Source: Pictodentalium vernedei (taxonomy: Eukaryota > Mollusca > Scaphopoda > Dentaliida > Dentaliidae). Taken from it: DNA of 64,000 nt. The DNA lies in contig CM062297.1 in NCBI GenBank assembly GCA_031216915.1, forward strand, positions 543,266,971-543,330,970, read 5' to 3'. The notes under the pieces are model-generated. The model was not told the DNA's origin and did not search any database. It saw only the letters and a list, made by a program, of their open reading frames with translations. The stretch's first letter is position 1, and the number at the start of each line of letters is the position of its first letter. The position numbers were made by a program, and so were the translations under genes. Positions 11,597-23,705 of the stretch are shown here, in pieces.

Positions 11597-13018
11597 ATAA
11601 TAAATGGTCAAAGTAAATAACACTATACACTTTTTATGATAATTTTATTTCATGCTTTGTATATGAGATAAATATGATTGAAATGAAATAATAATAATAA
11701 AAAAAAACGTTCACGTCTTTCGACACTCACCTAAGTTCGTGCCGTAAAAGCCCACACTCACTGGCCATAATCGTTCTTGTGCAGGTCCAATCGGCTATCC
11801 TCAGTCGGGGTGCAACTTGTACAAGGTAATAGTCGCAAGGGTGGTATTTTGGCTGAAAATATTGGGTGCGATGTATACATGGGAGCGATTTATACACGTA
11901 CATATACGGAAATAATTGCTTTTGGATTTGCCTGTTTTGTTGACGTTTACTACCATTTTCAAAATGAGATTACGAGGGGGTCGTTGTAAATTTTGAAGTT
12001 TAACGTCAAAGTATGCAAACACTGTGTGGCCGTTTTTTTTTGGCACCTGTCAGTCGGAGGGAGGGTTGGGGGCGGTCAGGCAAAATATTATGGATACAAG
12101 GTGGAAATTTTTACATTTTCAATTTTTGGGATCCACCACCCCCGGAATGCAAATTTTTGCCAGTCATGTCTTGGACACCTACCCCTCCTGCACAGTTTTT
12201 CCTCTAAGACAATTGGGGACCCACCCCCAATTTATAAAATCTGTTTAACGAAGTATTCAAATTACCTAAATCAAAAAAAAAAAAACAAAAAACTTTTTCC
12301 AAACATGAAAGGTGCCGCTTTTAAGTTAAACATGGAGCCCCCAACATATTATCAATGTTCTATTCTGTTCACAGTTATGAATCTAAGCACTTGAATTCAC
12401 TTTGGTTCTAATTACTTGTCTGTAAAATGATATTTGGCAAAAAATTGCATGACACCCGGCCAAAACTGCACTTTGGGGCTCGGACCCACCCACCCACCCG
12501 GACCTTGTATCCTGGCATTTTTTTGCGAACCCCCCCCCCCCCCCAACCGAACCAAAAAACCCAAAAAACCTCCATGCTCTAATATAATCAGGTTACATAG
12601 CCATTGTGCTCTTCTGATAGTTAATTCTAATGAAATGATACCCATTTTAACCTGTATTCTCTTTGGAAAAAGAGCTGGAATAATTTTCTCAAGATCAAGA
12701 AGAAGGTTCCTTTTCCAATCTACAGGGATCAAACCCTGATGATTGGCTAAATTTGACATCATGCTTGTGATGTGGTAGTGATATAGCCATAGGTGCTGGA
12801 AGTCGCCTTAAAAAACAAATAGTGTAGTGTTGGGCATCAAGACCTGAAATAAAAATTGTGATATTACAAGGATATTGTTTTATCATGGTTTGAAGTGACC
12901 CTCCATGTTCAGTCCTGGTAATTCATCCTTGTTTCCTCGGCAAAAAAAATACTGTGGAAAAACTGGTGCTTCAACGGCAATTGCTGTGAATCCTGTTCGA
13001 TTGTGTAAAAATCATCGA
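11597..13018. other. no recognised gene; minus-strand ORF at 12412-12762 unassigned
   Basis: A C15 run sits at 12530-12544 and an inverted 'aaccgaaccaaaaaaccc' mirrors the 'ggttcggtttttcgg' of 11.3 kb. A minus-strand ORF around 12590-12740 reads PVDWKRNLLLDLEKIIPA, with plausible protein composition but no motif I recognise. It may be a remnant of a transposon gene. ORFs through the C run are low-complexity. Confidence 0.25.
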
Positions 13019-13058
13019 GGGGGGGGGGGGGGGGGGGGGGGGTGGGGGGGGGGGGGGG
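13019..13058 (+). repeat. poly-G tract (24 G, T, 15 G)
   Basis: An almost uninterrupted G run. On the complementary strand it produces the proline-rich stretch of a spurious ORF. It could form a G-quadruplex. Confidence 0.95.
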
Positions 13059-13074
13059 TTGGTGAAGTGAAAGT

Positions 13075-13511
13075 GCAGTGAAGTGAAAACTTTCAAGTAC
13101 CTTTAACATGTGAAAGTAGTTCGAGATACATGTGTATATAATCACAATTAATGTGCAGGATCTTTCACTCGATTTGATCATGCCAATATCATGAACCATG
13201 TGAATGCTGAGAAAAAACCTTGGAAGTGAGCAGGCGACTTGCTCAGTATGTATAGTATGAGTGAATATAAGATGCAGCAGTCTCAATTGCCATGTATATG
13301 TAGTATGCAGTGAAGTGAAAACTTTCAAGTAACTTTAACATGTGAAAGTAGTTCGAGATACATGTGTATATAATTTCAATTAATGTGCTGGATCTTTCAC
13401 TCGATTAGATCATGCCAATATCATGAGCCATGTGAATGCTGAGAAAAAACCTTGGAAGTGAGCAGGCGATTTGCTCAATATGTATAGTATGAGTGAATAT
13501 AAGATGCAGCA
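13075..13511 (+). repeat. tandem duplication, ~233-bp period
   Basis: 'gcagtgaagtgaaaactttc' begins at 13075 and again at 13308. The two ~205-bp copies match through 'gagtgaatataagatgcagc' with few differences, which implies a recent duplication. ORFs on the minus strand follow the duplication and have no recognisable domain. Confidence 0.8.
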
Positions 13512-13533
13512 TAACCACAAACTAAGTATCTCA

Positions 13534-13630
13534 CTGCTTCTATGTTGATAACACCAGAATCTGACATCATTTTCTGGAAAGCTGGAAAAACTGATGTCAG
13601 ATTCTGGTGTTATCAACATAGACAAAGCAG
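13534..13630. repeat. palindrome with ~37-bp arms
   Basis: The left arm contains 'tatgttgataacaccagaat' plus 'ctgacatca'. The right arm contains the reverse complement, separated by about 20 nt. Arms are nearly perfect except at the outer end. It is a MITE-like foldback or an inverted duplication. 13631-13948 holds no recognised gene. Confidence 0.75.
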
Positions 13631-13948
13631 AACACATAGTTTCTAGTGGTTATTCTGCAACTTGTACTGTAAATTGTAAGATTAGCAATACAGCGTAGTG
13701 CAAACCACATGTGGTTTGATTCCTTATGTAACCCGAGGGTTGTGCAATTTCTGCCACCCACAAGGCTTTCTGAAGAAGCCATCCTCGGCAGTGTTTTTGC
13801 TGTGGATATTTTTAGTTTCCTTGGCACTGCTGATTGCTGAGGGTGAATTACCAGGGCTGTGTGTTTATTTTTATGTGGGGTTAAATGTGTATGAATTTTC
13901 TTGATGTGCAGAACTATTATTCTGGACAAAAGACTTAAATCATTTATT

Positions 13949-14405
13949 AGCTCACCTGACCAAAAGTCAGGTAGAGATAGAAATCTGATGCAGGAATTTT
14001 TTTTTTTTTTTTTTTTTTTTTTTGTGCGTATACCATTTACGCAAAACTTTAATTGATTTGAAGCATTTTCTTGTGTGGCCAGTTTCAATTGTTTTCAACA
14101 TTGTTGGTACATGTAACTCAGCCAGCTCCCTTTGCAAAGGGTAAAACAGAAGTGACCTTAAACCTGCCTTTGAACCTGAACCATCAAAAAAGTAAATTTA
14201 CCCTGTCTGATCAGTTCTTCTTCAGATCTGCCCGTCTGAATCTTATCATATATGGAAAACAGCATCCTTTGGGGCTTAGATTTAAGTTTGTTCAAATGTA
14301 GTCTATGTGTTCATATTTGGGGTCCTCATGCGAGCCCAAATTTCAACTCCCTATGGAGTCCAAATTTTAACCTAGGGCAATATGAGGACTCTTCTTCATA
14401 TCCAC
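13949..14405 (+). mobile_element. truncated Helentron-like element with 170-bp core units
   Basis: A 5' hairpin, AGCTCACCTGAC/GTCAGGTAGAG (13949-13976), is followed by a poly-T tract near 13999-14022 and then, from ~14200, core sequence with 'atttaagtttgttcaaatgtag', 'catatttggggtcctcatg' and 'gcaatatgagga'. This is the family found at 22.0, 26.3 and 31.0 kb. The SINE at 14411 interrupts or abuts its right side. Confidence 0.5.
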
Positions 14406-14410
14406 AGGTC

Positions 14411-14752
14411 GGGGCGGCGCGGTGGCTCAGTAGGTAGAGGTGCAGGCTGCAAGCCGAGAGGTCCTCACTTGGAATCCCACCTGCAGCAACCGCGTTGTGT
14501 CCCTGGGCAAGACACTTCACCCCCATTGCCCATTTGGGGGCATGGTGATGCTGTGCACTAAGGCGTACTGCATGTCGATGGTGCACCTACCTTCAACCAA
14601 TGCTAACCCTGCTTGTGTGGAGTTAGTATGTTGGGGAGCTGACAGTTGCTCTCCAGGTACTCCGGCTTCCTCCACCTGCAAAACTGTCGTTGTCATAATT
14701 AGCCATTGTGCAGTTATATGTGACCTTAAAAATACCAATAAGTAAATAAACT
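14411..14752 (+). mobile_element. tRNA-derived SINE (type 1 head)
   Basis: The head has an A-box-like GTGGCTCAGTAGGTAGAG and a degenerate B box in 'gaggtcctcacttggaatcc', as expected of a polymerase III promoter derived from a tRNA gene. Next comes the conserved 'cctgggcaagacacttcacc' segment, the 'ccattgtgcagttatatgtg' domain and a tail of AATA/AAGTAAATAAA repeats. It is transcribed rightward if active. Target duplications are not clear. Overlapping ORFs are not genes. Confidence 0.8.
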
Positions 14753-15587
14753 AGATTTTTCGATTTCAAGAAATTGAGAGATTCACCTATTCCGCTCGAT
14801 TTTTGTAGGCAGCGGCAAAATAAGATTGCATACAGAGCAGGTAGTTTTTTAGACTATATTAAGTGCATAGCCGATAGAAAACTCTCTACAGTGTCTAACA
14901 ATTTTTTTTCAGCAGTACTCTTTCACATTGGTGTGAATGCTGTATGGTTAATGTCCAAGTTAGGGGTAAATAGCAAACCTGTTGAACAGATCGCGTATAC
15001 TTGATTATAACAACATGTGCGTATGTGGCATCATAGATTGTGGCGAATGTTTTCGTAGCAGTGATTCCAAACTTTCAGCGTTTGTTCTTGAAGCTCCCCC
15101 GAACTCGGTCATATTATTAGAAAGTCCCGAAACCAAGCATGGGCCTCGAGGCAGCTGCCCCTCTCCCTCAACCCGAACATGCACATACGCTCTCTTGACA
15201 TTCAACATGATAGAATGGGAAATTTGTGGCGCTCTCTATGTCAAAAAATACGGTAACTATTTGTGAAGAATGAGTGAAAAATTTATGAAAATCGGCCAAG
15301 AATTGGCTGAGATATAGCGTTTTGATGAGTGGAGGTAATTGTTTGAATTTGGTCCTTTTCTAGCTGGTGCGACCTGGTGCTGGGTGTATGTCTGAGGTTG
15401 TGGCAGTGCTCCCCCTCTGGGGTAGTTCCGTTTGAAACTTTGGATTCTCATTTACTGGTGGAGAGATGCTGGTGACTGAAAGATGCATTGTGTACACTGG
15501 TGCCAAATGGAACTTGTCAAGCTGGTAACAGTCAGATATTTGTCAGAAATGAAAAGTGGACAGTAATCGCGCATGGGTTAATGGCAA
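14753..15587. other. stretch without recognisable features
   Basis: Several short ORFs on both strands overlap each other and none shows a domain. I see no repeat unit shared with other parts of the window. Confidence 0.3.
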
Positions 15588-16320
15588 AAAGGCGTTAATT
15601 TGACATTAAAATTGAACAGACAGCAGTGTCGCTCATACGCCCACTGCGTCCAGACCAGTGAAGGCAGATACACAAAATCTTCAGAAGTTGTTCTACTATC
15701 CCTGCTCGACAGGTCAGTATCTTTGTCGAGTGGCGTGACCACGTGGGAACAAAGTGAATCACGTTGAAACCGAGGGGATGATTCGTCCCTACTCTTTTCC
15801 CCAATGCAATGCTGTTTCATTCACTATTTACCTATCACCTGTCGAGTTTGGCATTATTTCTGTCTATTTGATGAACTGTTCAGCTTTAAATATTCGCACA
15901 TTCATATATGGGACCGAAAGTGGAGTTAAACTGCTTATTTTAGACCGTCCTGGCAGAAACTGACAACTCGACCCAGTGGCGAAAAAGCCGTCATTTGGCT
16001 AATTTAACATTCAAATTGAACAGATACAATGTTGGATATACGCCAGTTATGTCCCGACCATGCAAGGCAGCAACTTGAAATTCTCAAAATGTGTTGTACT
16101 CTCCCTGACCGACAGCTTAGTATCTCGTCGAGTGCCGAGACCGTGTGAAAACACTGTGGATCAGGTGGAAACCAAGGACATGATTCATCCCTACTTTATT
16201 CTAAATTCAACGACTTTTCCATTCATTATTTACCTGTCACTGGTTGAGTTTGGTATTATATCCATCTATTTGATGAACTGTTCAACCTTAACTATATACG
16301 GCTTCATGTTGCACCACTGA
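15588..16320 (+). repeat. tandem duplication, ~390-bp period, diverged
   Basis: 'aatttgacattaaaattgaa', 'gtcagtatctttgtcgagtg', 'gaaaccgaggggatgattcg' and 'gtcgagtttggcattatttc' in 15588-15970 reappear in order, changed, in 15973-16320. Both copies yield ORFs with stops in different places, so this is a noncoding repeat, possibly continuing into the next array. Confidence 0.65.
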
Positions 16321-16339
16321 AAGGCCACTGCACGCTTAC

Positions 16340-18004
16340 CAATACATTCAGGGACTGATTTCACGAAAATAACAATTATTCCGACTGTACCCACATGGGA
16401 CCTCCTAAATCTGCCAAGGGTTAATCTTTTAATAATAACGTATAAAACGGAAGTTGTCATCCTATGCTTGCTGCATGCAGGCATAGAAAACATTCAGCGC
16501 TCAATGAATTAGGAATAGAGTAAATTGTCACTTAAAGCTGTGAAATTCTGAAAAAATGAGAGTTTTTTTCGACGGCACCAATCTTTATGCATCCGAGACA
16601 GGGATTGCGTTAAACTTTACAGCAACCTTATAACAGAAAATATTCCTGGAATTGAACTGTGAATCCGAATTTCGAAAGCATTTTCGGATATTCTATTCCA
16701 AACTACCACAATATTCAATGATTTTATGAAAATATCAATTATTCCGACTACCCATATGGGCAGTCTCGAATCTGCCAAGGGTTAAACTTATAGTAATGAC
16801 ATATAAAACAAAAGTTGTCATACTATGACTGCTGCACACAGCCATAGAAAACGTTCAGCACACAATCAAATAGGAATGGAGTAAACCGTCACTTAAACTT
16901 ACCAAATTCTGAAAAACGCGAGTTTTTTTGGACTGCACCTATCTTTATGCTAACAGAACGAGCATAGGGTTAAACTTTACGACCAAACTTACAGCAGCAA
17001 ATATGCTCGGTAGACAATTGTAAATACGAACACGTAAATCATTTTTCGATATTCCTTTCGAAAATAGAAGAAAAGTGACCTCCAAATTAGCCAATTTTAT
17101 GAAGAATTTTAGGGCACTCGAATTCAAGGCCTGAAAACTGGGTGAAGGTTAAAACTTTCAATAAAATATATAACAGCAAAATTGTTCTTGGATGAAGGCC
17201 CAATCCTCTCATGGAAACCTTTTTGAGAAAATTTGGCTGCAGTGCTGAGAAATCTCAAGTGAAAATTGGCCAATTTACCCCAAATTGCACATTACTCAGA
17301 ATTTTGTGATGAAAAGGGGTCAATGCAAGAAATATCGCCTATGCAGCCAGATGCAGTAAGTTATGCTACAAATATAACAAAAGCTTCAGCCAAATCATCC
17401 AGAGAGTTTTGGAGAATTGTGGCAAAACATGTCATTTTGACTACATTTTTCACTGTTTTGGTAGAAAACAAAAAACTTCAGGAATGCCATGACCCAGGTG
17501 AGAAACGTCAAATGAAGCTCTACATGTGTGCCAAATCTCGCTTTGAATATGAACGGGTTGCAAAAAATATTTTGAAAATTAGTTTTTCACACAGTACTCT
17601 CAAATAGCTTTGATTACGAAAGGATTACACAAGTCACAGTGATATTCAAATCATTTGTATAAGTGATAAAATGAAAACAGTTGTCTGGAGAATGAATATT
17701 GGTCAGCTATAAAGAATAGCTTAAATAAATAAAGCATCTCAGTTTCCAAAGACCTGTCATCAATCACAGCTAGACAGAGTTTCTGGTGCATAGAAAACAT
17801 TCAGCGCTGAATCAGGATATGGAGTAAATTGTCACTTGAACTGAAAATGATTTTGTTTTGGATGGCACCTATCTTTATGACACTAGAATGGGCATAGGGT
17901 TAAACTTTACAACCAAACTTACAACAGCAAATAAGTAGGCAATTGTGAATATGGACAAGCAAATCTTTTTCGATATTCCATTCCAAAGTGGAAGAAAAGT
18001 GAAT
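16340..18004 (+). repeat. diverged ~400-bp repeat units
   Basis: Unit hallmarks in order: 'acaattattccgact', 'tctgccaagggttaa', 'aaagttgtcatactatga', 'catagaaaacattcagc', 'gagtaaattgtcacttaaa', 'cacctatctttatgc', 'agggttaaactttac' and 'tcattttt cgatattcc'. Copies start near 16360 and 16735, with partial copies at 17790 and again at 20.0 and 21.2 kb. The 113-codon ORF at 17266-17607 lies in the unit's distal part. A related segment at 21545-21870 has no matching frame, so coding is unlikely. Confidence 0.6.
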
Positions 18005-19490
18005 GTGCGCAATCGGGCAGGCAGACACAGGCAGGCATGCAGGTAGGCACGCAGGTCGGCCGGCAGGCAGGTGCGCAGGCATTTCTAACAACTCTTCCGA
18101 CTGTACTCTTTCACTCAGGCATGGCTGTTGAATGGTTAAAATCAAAGTCAGGGCAGGCTTGATGTTAGGCAGACAGACTGCGGGCAGGCGCAGATAGGTG
18201 CACAGGCAGACTCAGGCAAGTGTGTGCAGGCAGGTAGGCAAGCAGGCAGGTGCAGGCAGGCGCGCAGGCAGGAAGGCAGGCACGCAGGCATTTCTAACAA
18301 CTCTTCCGACTACTCTTTCACACATGCGTGACTGGTGAATAGTTAAAATCGAAGTCAGGGCTGGCTTGATGTCAGCCAGGTAGATAGGCAGACAGACTGC
18401 GCGCAGGCAGGCAGGTGCAGGCAGATGCAGGCAAGCGTAGAGAGGCTCAGGTAGGCAGGCTCAGGCAGGCAGGTGGGCGCACAGACAGGCGTACAGGTCG
18501 GCAGGCAGGCACGCAGGCATTTCTAACAACTCTTCCGACTGTACTCTTTCACACAGGCATGGCTGTTGAATGGTTAAAATCAAAGTCAGGGCGGGCTTGA
18601 TGTTAGGCAGGTAGATAGGCAGACAGGTGCAGGCGCAGGCAGGCACGCACGCAGACAGGCAGACTCGGGCAAGTGCAAACAGGAAGGCAGGCGCACAAGC
18701 ATTTCTAACAACTCTTCTGACTGTACTCTTTCACATAAGCGTGACTGGTGAATCGTTAAAATCGAAGTCAGGGCTGGCTTGATGTCAGGCAGGTAAATAG
18801 GCAGACAGACAGCGTGCAGGCGCAGGTAACTGCAGACAGGCGGGTGCAGGCAGGCACAGTCAAGCGCGCAAGACGGTTGGCACGCAGGCATTTCTACCAA
18901 CTCTTCCATCTGTTCTCTTTCTCACAGGCATGACTGTTGAATGGTTAAAATTGAAGTCAGGCAGGTAGATAGGCAGGCAGACAGACTGCAGGCAGACAGG
19001 CAGGCGGGCGGGCTTCAGGCAGGCAGGCAGGCAGGCAGGCATTTCTAACAACTCTAATGACTGTACTCTTTCACACAGGCATGACAGGCAAATGGTTAAA
19101 ATCGAAGTCAGGGCAGGCTAGCTGTCAGGCAGGAAGGTAGATTGACAGACTGCATTTCATAATATTCCAGTCATAATTGCTGAAAATCCATATCTACTTC
19201 TCTGAAACCACGTGCACAGGGTTAAGTTAGAAATCAACAGCATTATAGCAATATTGCTTAGGAAATAGTGTCACCACACATTTATCTATTCTGTTGCAAT
19301 AAAAAATCAGTAAAAATAGGGTTAACAGACTTCTCTTTCACACTGGCATGACGGTTGTATGGTTAATGTCGAAGACAGGGCAGGCAGGCATTACTGACAA
19401 CTCTTCCAACTCTACCCTTTCACACAGACATGACTGGTGAATGGTTAAAATCGAAGTCTGGGCATGCTTGCTGTTAGGCAGGTAGGTAGG
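18005..19490 (+). repeat. GCAG-rich higher-order tandem repeat
   Basis: Seven or so units of about 150-240 bp. Each combines a conserved block ('catttctaacaactcttcc', 'tactctttcacacaggcatg', 'aatggttaaaatcgaagtcagg') with a variable GCAG/GCAGG/GTAG microsatellite of 50-150 nt. Minus-strand ORFs rich in PACLPACLPA are translations of the microsatellite. A duplicated flanking segment, 'attccagtcataattgctga', lies at 19160 and 19517. Confidence 0.8.
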
Positions 19491-20029
19491 CATACACACT
19501 GATAGACTGTATTTCATATTATTCCAGCCATAATTGCTGAAAATCCATATCTACTTCTCTGTAACCGCGCATGCAGGGTTAAGTTAGAAATCAACAGCAT
19601 TATAGCAATATTGTTTTGCACACATTTATGAATTCTGTTACAATAAAAACCATAAAAGAGGGTTAATGGATATTTTGAAAAGTTCAGTTTTACAGGCAGT
19701 ACTCTCTGTCAAATAGGAAAAACAGCATCTGGAGAATGCTGGTCAGCTATTAATGATATTATACAAATAAATAAAACCAAACACCTGTCGTCAATCACAG
19801 CTTGACAGTTACTGATAACAAGCTTGAGCAATTTCAACTGGCATCAGCAAAGTGAATAACTTTTATAAAGAATTTGAGGGTAGTCCAATTAAAGGCCTGA
19901 AAACTGTATGAAGAGTAAAACTTTGAATAATACGTATAACAGCAAAATTGTTCCAGGATGTATGCCCTATCTTCTCATGGGAAAACTTTAAGAAAATATA
20001 ACTCCAGTGCTGAGAAATTGCACGTGACA

Positions 20030-20247
20030 GTTGGCGAAAACAACAATTATTCTGACAGTACCCTTATGGGAACTCCCAAATCTGGCAAGGGTTAAACTTT
20101 TAATAATAACATCTAAAACAAAAGTTGTCATACTTTGACTGCTGCATGCAGCCATAGAAAACATTCAGCGCTCAATCAATTAGAAATGGAGTAAATTGAC
20201 ACTTAAACTTACCAAATTCTAAAAAATTGGAGTTTTCTTGGACGGTA
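20030..20247 (+). repeat. ~400-bp repeat unit, left part interrupted by insertion
   Basis: The unit seen at 16.4 kb begins here and proceeds to 'cttggacgg', then stops. It resumes at 21242 with 'cctacttttaggcaaccaga'. The break corresponds to the insertion described next. Confidence 0.65.
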
Positions 20248-21241
20248 CCCAGTGACGAATGGGAGCAAAATGGAGGCGAGTGGAAAATTGCGCACCTCAA
20301 ATCAAGTTTGCGAGAGATTAAAAATTGTGAGCAGAGTGATTTTAATTCAATGTTTATCTTCATTCTTTTAATACTGTTGAAATGTACATTCAACGTGCAT
20401 TTTTTTTCTAAATTAAGTTAAGTTAATGTTATTGTTTGCCTGTGGTTCAGAATAAAATTGCAAGCTTGAAATCTAGTGTTTGTTTATTAAATGTATTACC
20501 AGAATTCCTGAAATGAACTTTTAGATAATCTGAAGTGAACTATATATTATGGCATGTACAAAAATTTATTTCGCAATTTCCATTGACAAGCGTCCTTCGA
20601 AACGAATGTATGAATACAACTGAACATGGATGGAAATTTTGACGGTGAAAATATATGTAACCCACTAAAATTAGTTCTAGATTTTAAATGACAGATTATT
20701 AAAATCATGGAAAATGGATGTGTAAATTCCAAATCAGGCACATTAATTTGTGTCACTGGTGAATTGGAGGGACAGGTGTCACGTGTGTAAATGAAAATAA
20801 GGAACGGGGCAACATTCCGCATGTCTTTGATAAAAAAAATACTGAAGTATTAAAACGTTTCTCAGATCTCAGAATGACCACCGTTTTTTTATATCTGAAC
20901 ATGCATGTTCATTTTCTGGCAGGAGTAAGGTCTGGGCGAGTTGTCAATGTACAACCCTCTTATTGTTAGTGTGTTGTGTGTGGATGTATAAGAGAACTAC
21001 TGTGTGTCATGTTCATAACAACGAAAAGGAAATTGTTTGGAATTGTACTTTAAACGTATCAAATTGTGTGATTAAAAATTTCCCAACATCAAAAATTAAT
21101 TGAATGTTTCTGTTGACGTAACTCAAATGGATAAAAAACACCCAAGAACAGAGGCGAGCGATTATTCGCGCACCTTGAACAATTTTTGCGTAAGCGATGG
21201 TGTGTGAGAGCGAGCGCGCACCTTTCCCAAGTGTCACTGGG
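20248..21241. mobile_element. 994-bp terminal-inverted-repeat element with TA target duplication
   Basis: The element begins CCCAGTGAC and ends GTCACTGGG, bracketed by TA on both sides (20246-20247 and 21242-21243). Removing it plus one TA restores the unit phrase 'gacgg-TA-cctacttt', like 'gacggcacctatcttt' in uninterrupted copies. Direct repeats lie inside each end ('gaggcgagtgg', 'gcgcacct', 'tttgcg'). ORFs are short and unrecognised. TA duplication fits Tc1/mariner-type non-autonomous elements, but the termini alone do not prove the family. Confidence 0.7.
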
Positions 21242-21960
21242 TACCTACTTTTAGGCAACCAGAATGGGCATAGGGTTAAACATTACAACCAAACTTACAA
21301 CAGCAAATATGCTCGGTAGGCAATTGTGAATATGGACATGCAAATCATTTTTCGATATTCCATTCCAAAGTGGAAGAAAACTGAACTCAAAATGAGCGAA
21401 TTTTAGGTAGACTTTTAGGGTACTCTGATTCAAGGCCTGAAAACTGGGTGAAGGCTAAAACTTTGAATAAAACATATAACAGCAAAATTGTTTTTGGATA
21501 AATACCCAATCTTTTCCTTGGACCTGATTTGAGAAAATGTGGTTGCAGTGCTGAGAAATCGCATGTGAATGTTGGGAATTTTCGCCAAAAATGCATTTTC
21601 GGGTGAAGTTTGTGGCAAAATAGCGTGAACGTGGGTAATACTGCCTATGCAGACAGTTGCAGGTGGACATGCTTCAAATACTAGGAACGTTTCAGCCCAA
21701 TCGCCCAGAGCATTTTTGAGCATTGGGGCAAAACGTGACATTTTGACTACATTTTTCACGGCTTTGGTATAAAATTAAAAACTTCAGAAATGCCATGACC
21801 CAGGTGAGAAACTTCGAATGAAGCTCTACAGATATGCCGAATTTCAGCAAAATCGTACGTCGTTTTCGCGAAATCCATCCGACAAGAATCATTGAAATAA
21901 AAAAAAAAAACAAAAAAAAAAATAATAAAAAAGAATAGAATAATAAGAATAACAGAGAGA
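21242..21960 (+). repeat. ~400-bp repeat unit, right part
   Basis: This is the continuation of the interrupted unit: 'agggttaaacattacaacc', 'aattgtgaatatggacatgc', 'atttttcgatattcc', then the distal part shared with 17150-17520 ('gctgagaaatcgcatgtgaa', 'gccatgacccaggtgagaaa'). It ends in an A-rich tract at 21898-21950. Minus-strand ORFs follow the repeat only. Confidence 0.6.
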
Positions 21961-21999
21961 TTCACCTATTAGAAAATAGTTGAATCTAATAAATAAATA

Positions 22000-22390
22000 T
22001 CCTCCAGTCAGAATCTTTTGATAGTTGGTATACTCCACACAGGGGTCAGATTCAAGTTTTTTCGAAGCAAGTCCCTGGGTACATATTTGGGTTCCTTATG
22101 AGAATACAATTTTTTTCTCCATGCAATATGAAGAAAATGCTTTAAAATTCTTCTTCAGATCCTCTTGGCAAAAACTTTTCATATTTGGTATACACTATCA
22201 TTCTGGGGGCAGATTCAAGTATGTTCAAATCAAGTCCATAGTTTCATATTTTGTCTTCCTGTGTAGCACATATTTTAATCTGATGTAATATGAAGAATAT
22301 TTTTCAAAGATCATATTCCTCAGATCCACAAGCCAAAATCTTTTTATATTTAATAATAATATAAAATATTTCAATCAAATGTTCTGTTTT
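22000..22390 (+). repeat. 170-bp Helentron-like core units
   Basis: Two diverged units: 'ggggtcagattcaagttttttc', 'aagtccctgggtacatattt', 'atgcaatatgaagaaaatgc', 'cttcttcagatcc'. Same family as 14.2, 26.3 and 31.0 kb. Confidence 0.6.
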
Positions 22391-22391
22391 T

Positions 22392-22611
22392 ATTATACCC
22401 CCACTCTCGAAGAGAAAGGGAGTGGGGGGTTAAACTGGATTACATGAGTCCATCTGTACATCCATCCATCAGTCTGTAGCAATATCTCGGATGGATTTCA
22501 ATAAAATTTGGTATGAGGGATCCTTGTGACAAGCTGCTCCTGCACGTTTTAAAAAAGTTGCCTGCATATATTTCATCAGAGTTATGGCCCTTACCTTACT
22601 TACGCTTCATC
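22392..22611 (+). mobile_element. hairpin-started element fragment
   Basis: A hairpin with arms CCCCACTCTC/GGGAGTGGGG lies at 22398-22429 after 'tattata'. It is followed by 'gtccatctgtacatccatccatc' and 'tttcaataaaatttggtatg', the same plan as the other hairpin elements. The right side is cut by the SINE. Confidence 0.5.
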
Positions 22612-22992
22612 AGTCCAGCATTGCAATGGGGGTGTAATTGCCTACAGCAATACGTCTTGAGAGTGTGTAAGAACACACCTAGAGGTCCCGAGTTCGATCC
22701 CTGTCCGGGACAACCCGCATTGTGTCCTTGGGCAAGGCACTTTATCCCAGTTGCCAATATGGGGGCACTATGACACTGTGTTCTAATGCATACTGCATGT
22801 CGATGGTGCACCTGTCTTCAACTGTTATATCCCTGCTTGCGGAGCTTCAACAGAGTTAGAATGTTGAGGTGACAGTTGCTTGTCGATGCTCGATGGTTCT
22901 CTCCTGGAACTTCGGCTTCCACCACCCGTAAAACTGTCACAGTCAGCCATTGTGCATATGTATGTGACCTTAAACACCAGTGAATATACCAA
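22612..22992 (+). mobile_element. SINE (type 2, B box intact)
   Basis: The B box GAGTTCGATCCCTG is clear at ~22687. No A box is obvious, so the head may be truncated or rearranged. The body matches the SINE at 41128 ('ccttgggcaaggcactttatc', 'tggtgcacctgtcttcaac', 'tgttgaggtgacagttgctt'). The tail is 'ccttaaacaccagtgaat'. Confidence 0.75.
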
Positions 22993-23228
22993 AACCAAAC
23001 TTCAAATTGCTATCTCACACAATCTGTGCACCTTTGAAAACCATGTTAGGCATTGAAGAAACGCTCAAGATATCGCTCCCATGGCGTCCAAATTATCCAA
23101 ATATGAAAATTGTTTCCTTAGACAGGGCTCCCAGATCCCAAACCAACGGGTGGAGGACACACCCTTTAGTACCCATCCAACGGCATCTCGCCTTTGAACC
23201 CCCACATCTTACTTACCACTCCCCCCCC

Positions 23229-23359
<131 letters not shown>

Positions 23360-23636
23360 CGTCCTGAATTGAAATCCTGGCAATGCCACTGCTATACATT
23401 ATATACCCGTTTTGTTATTTTGTGGTCAGTTTGAATTTCGATAAAATAAATATTTTGGACTTTTCTATTATGTTTAAAATCGCCATAATACAGTGACTCC
23501 ATTCTCAGTCCTGTTCCTCGATCCTTCATTGGACCTCTTGCCTCCTTTCGAAGAACTTAGTATGATCTCTCCCTCATGTTGTTATCTGCAAAATATAATG
23601 TATTTACGGCATCATTGAGTATCATAAGGGGAATTA

Positions 23637-23705
23637 ATGGTCAAAGTCAGTAACACTATATAATTTTTATTATTTTATTTCATACATTTAATATGAGATA
23701 AATAT
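23637..23705 (+). repeat. dispersed repeat shared with 11604-11670
   Basis: 'aatggtcaaagt..aacactata' and 'ttttatttcat.c.tt.atatgagataaatat' match the sequence following the SINE tail at 11.6 kb. The nature of the repeat is unknown. 23706-23995 contains an ORF without a recognised domain. Confidence 0.5.

Noticed and set aside
11377-11630. ORFs with long X runs
   Set aside because: They span the 100-N assembly gap.
17266-17607. 113-codon ORF as a gene
   Set aside because: It lies inside a ~400-bp repeat. The related segment at 21545-21870 does not keep the frame, and no domain is seen.
17900-19051. Minus-strand ORFs rich in PACLPACLPA
   Set aside because: They are translations of the GCAG microsatellite and are not conserved between array units.
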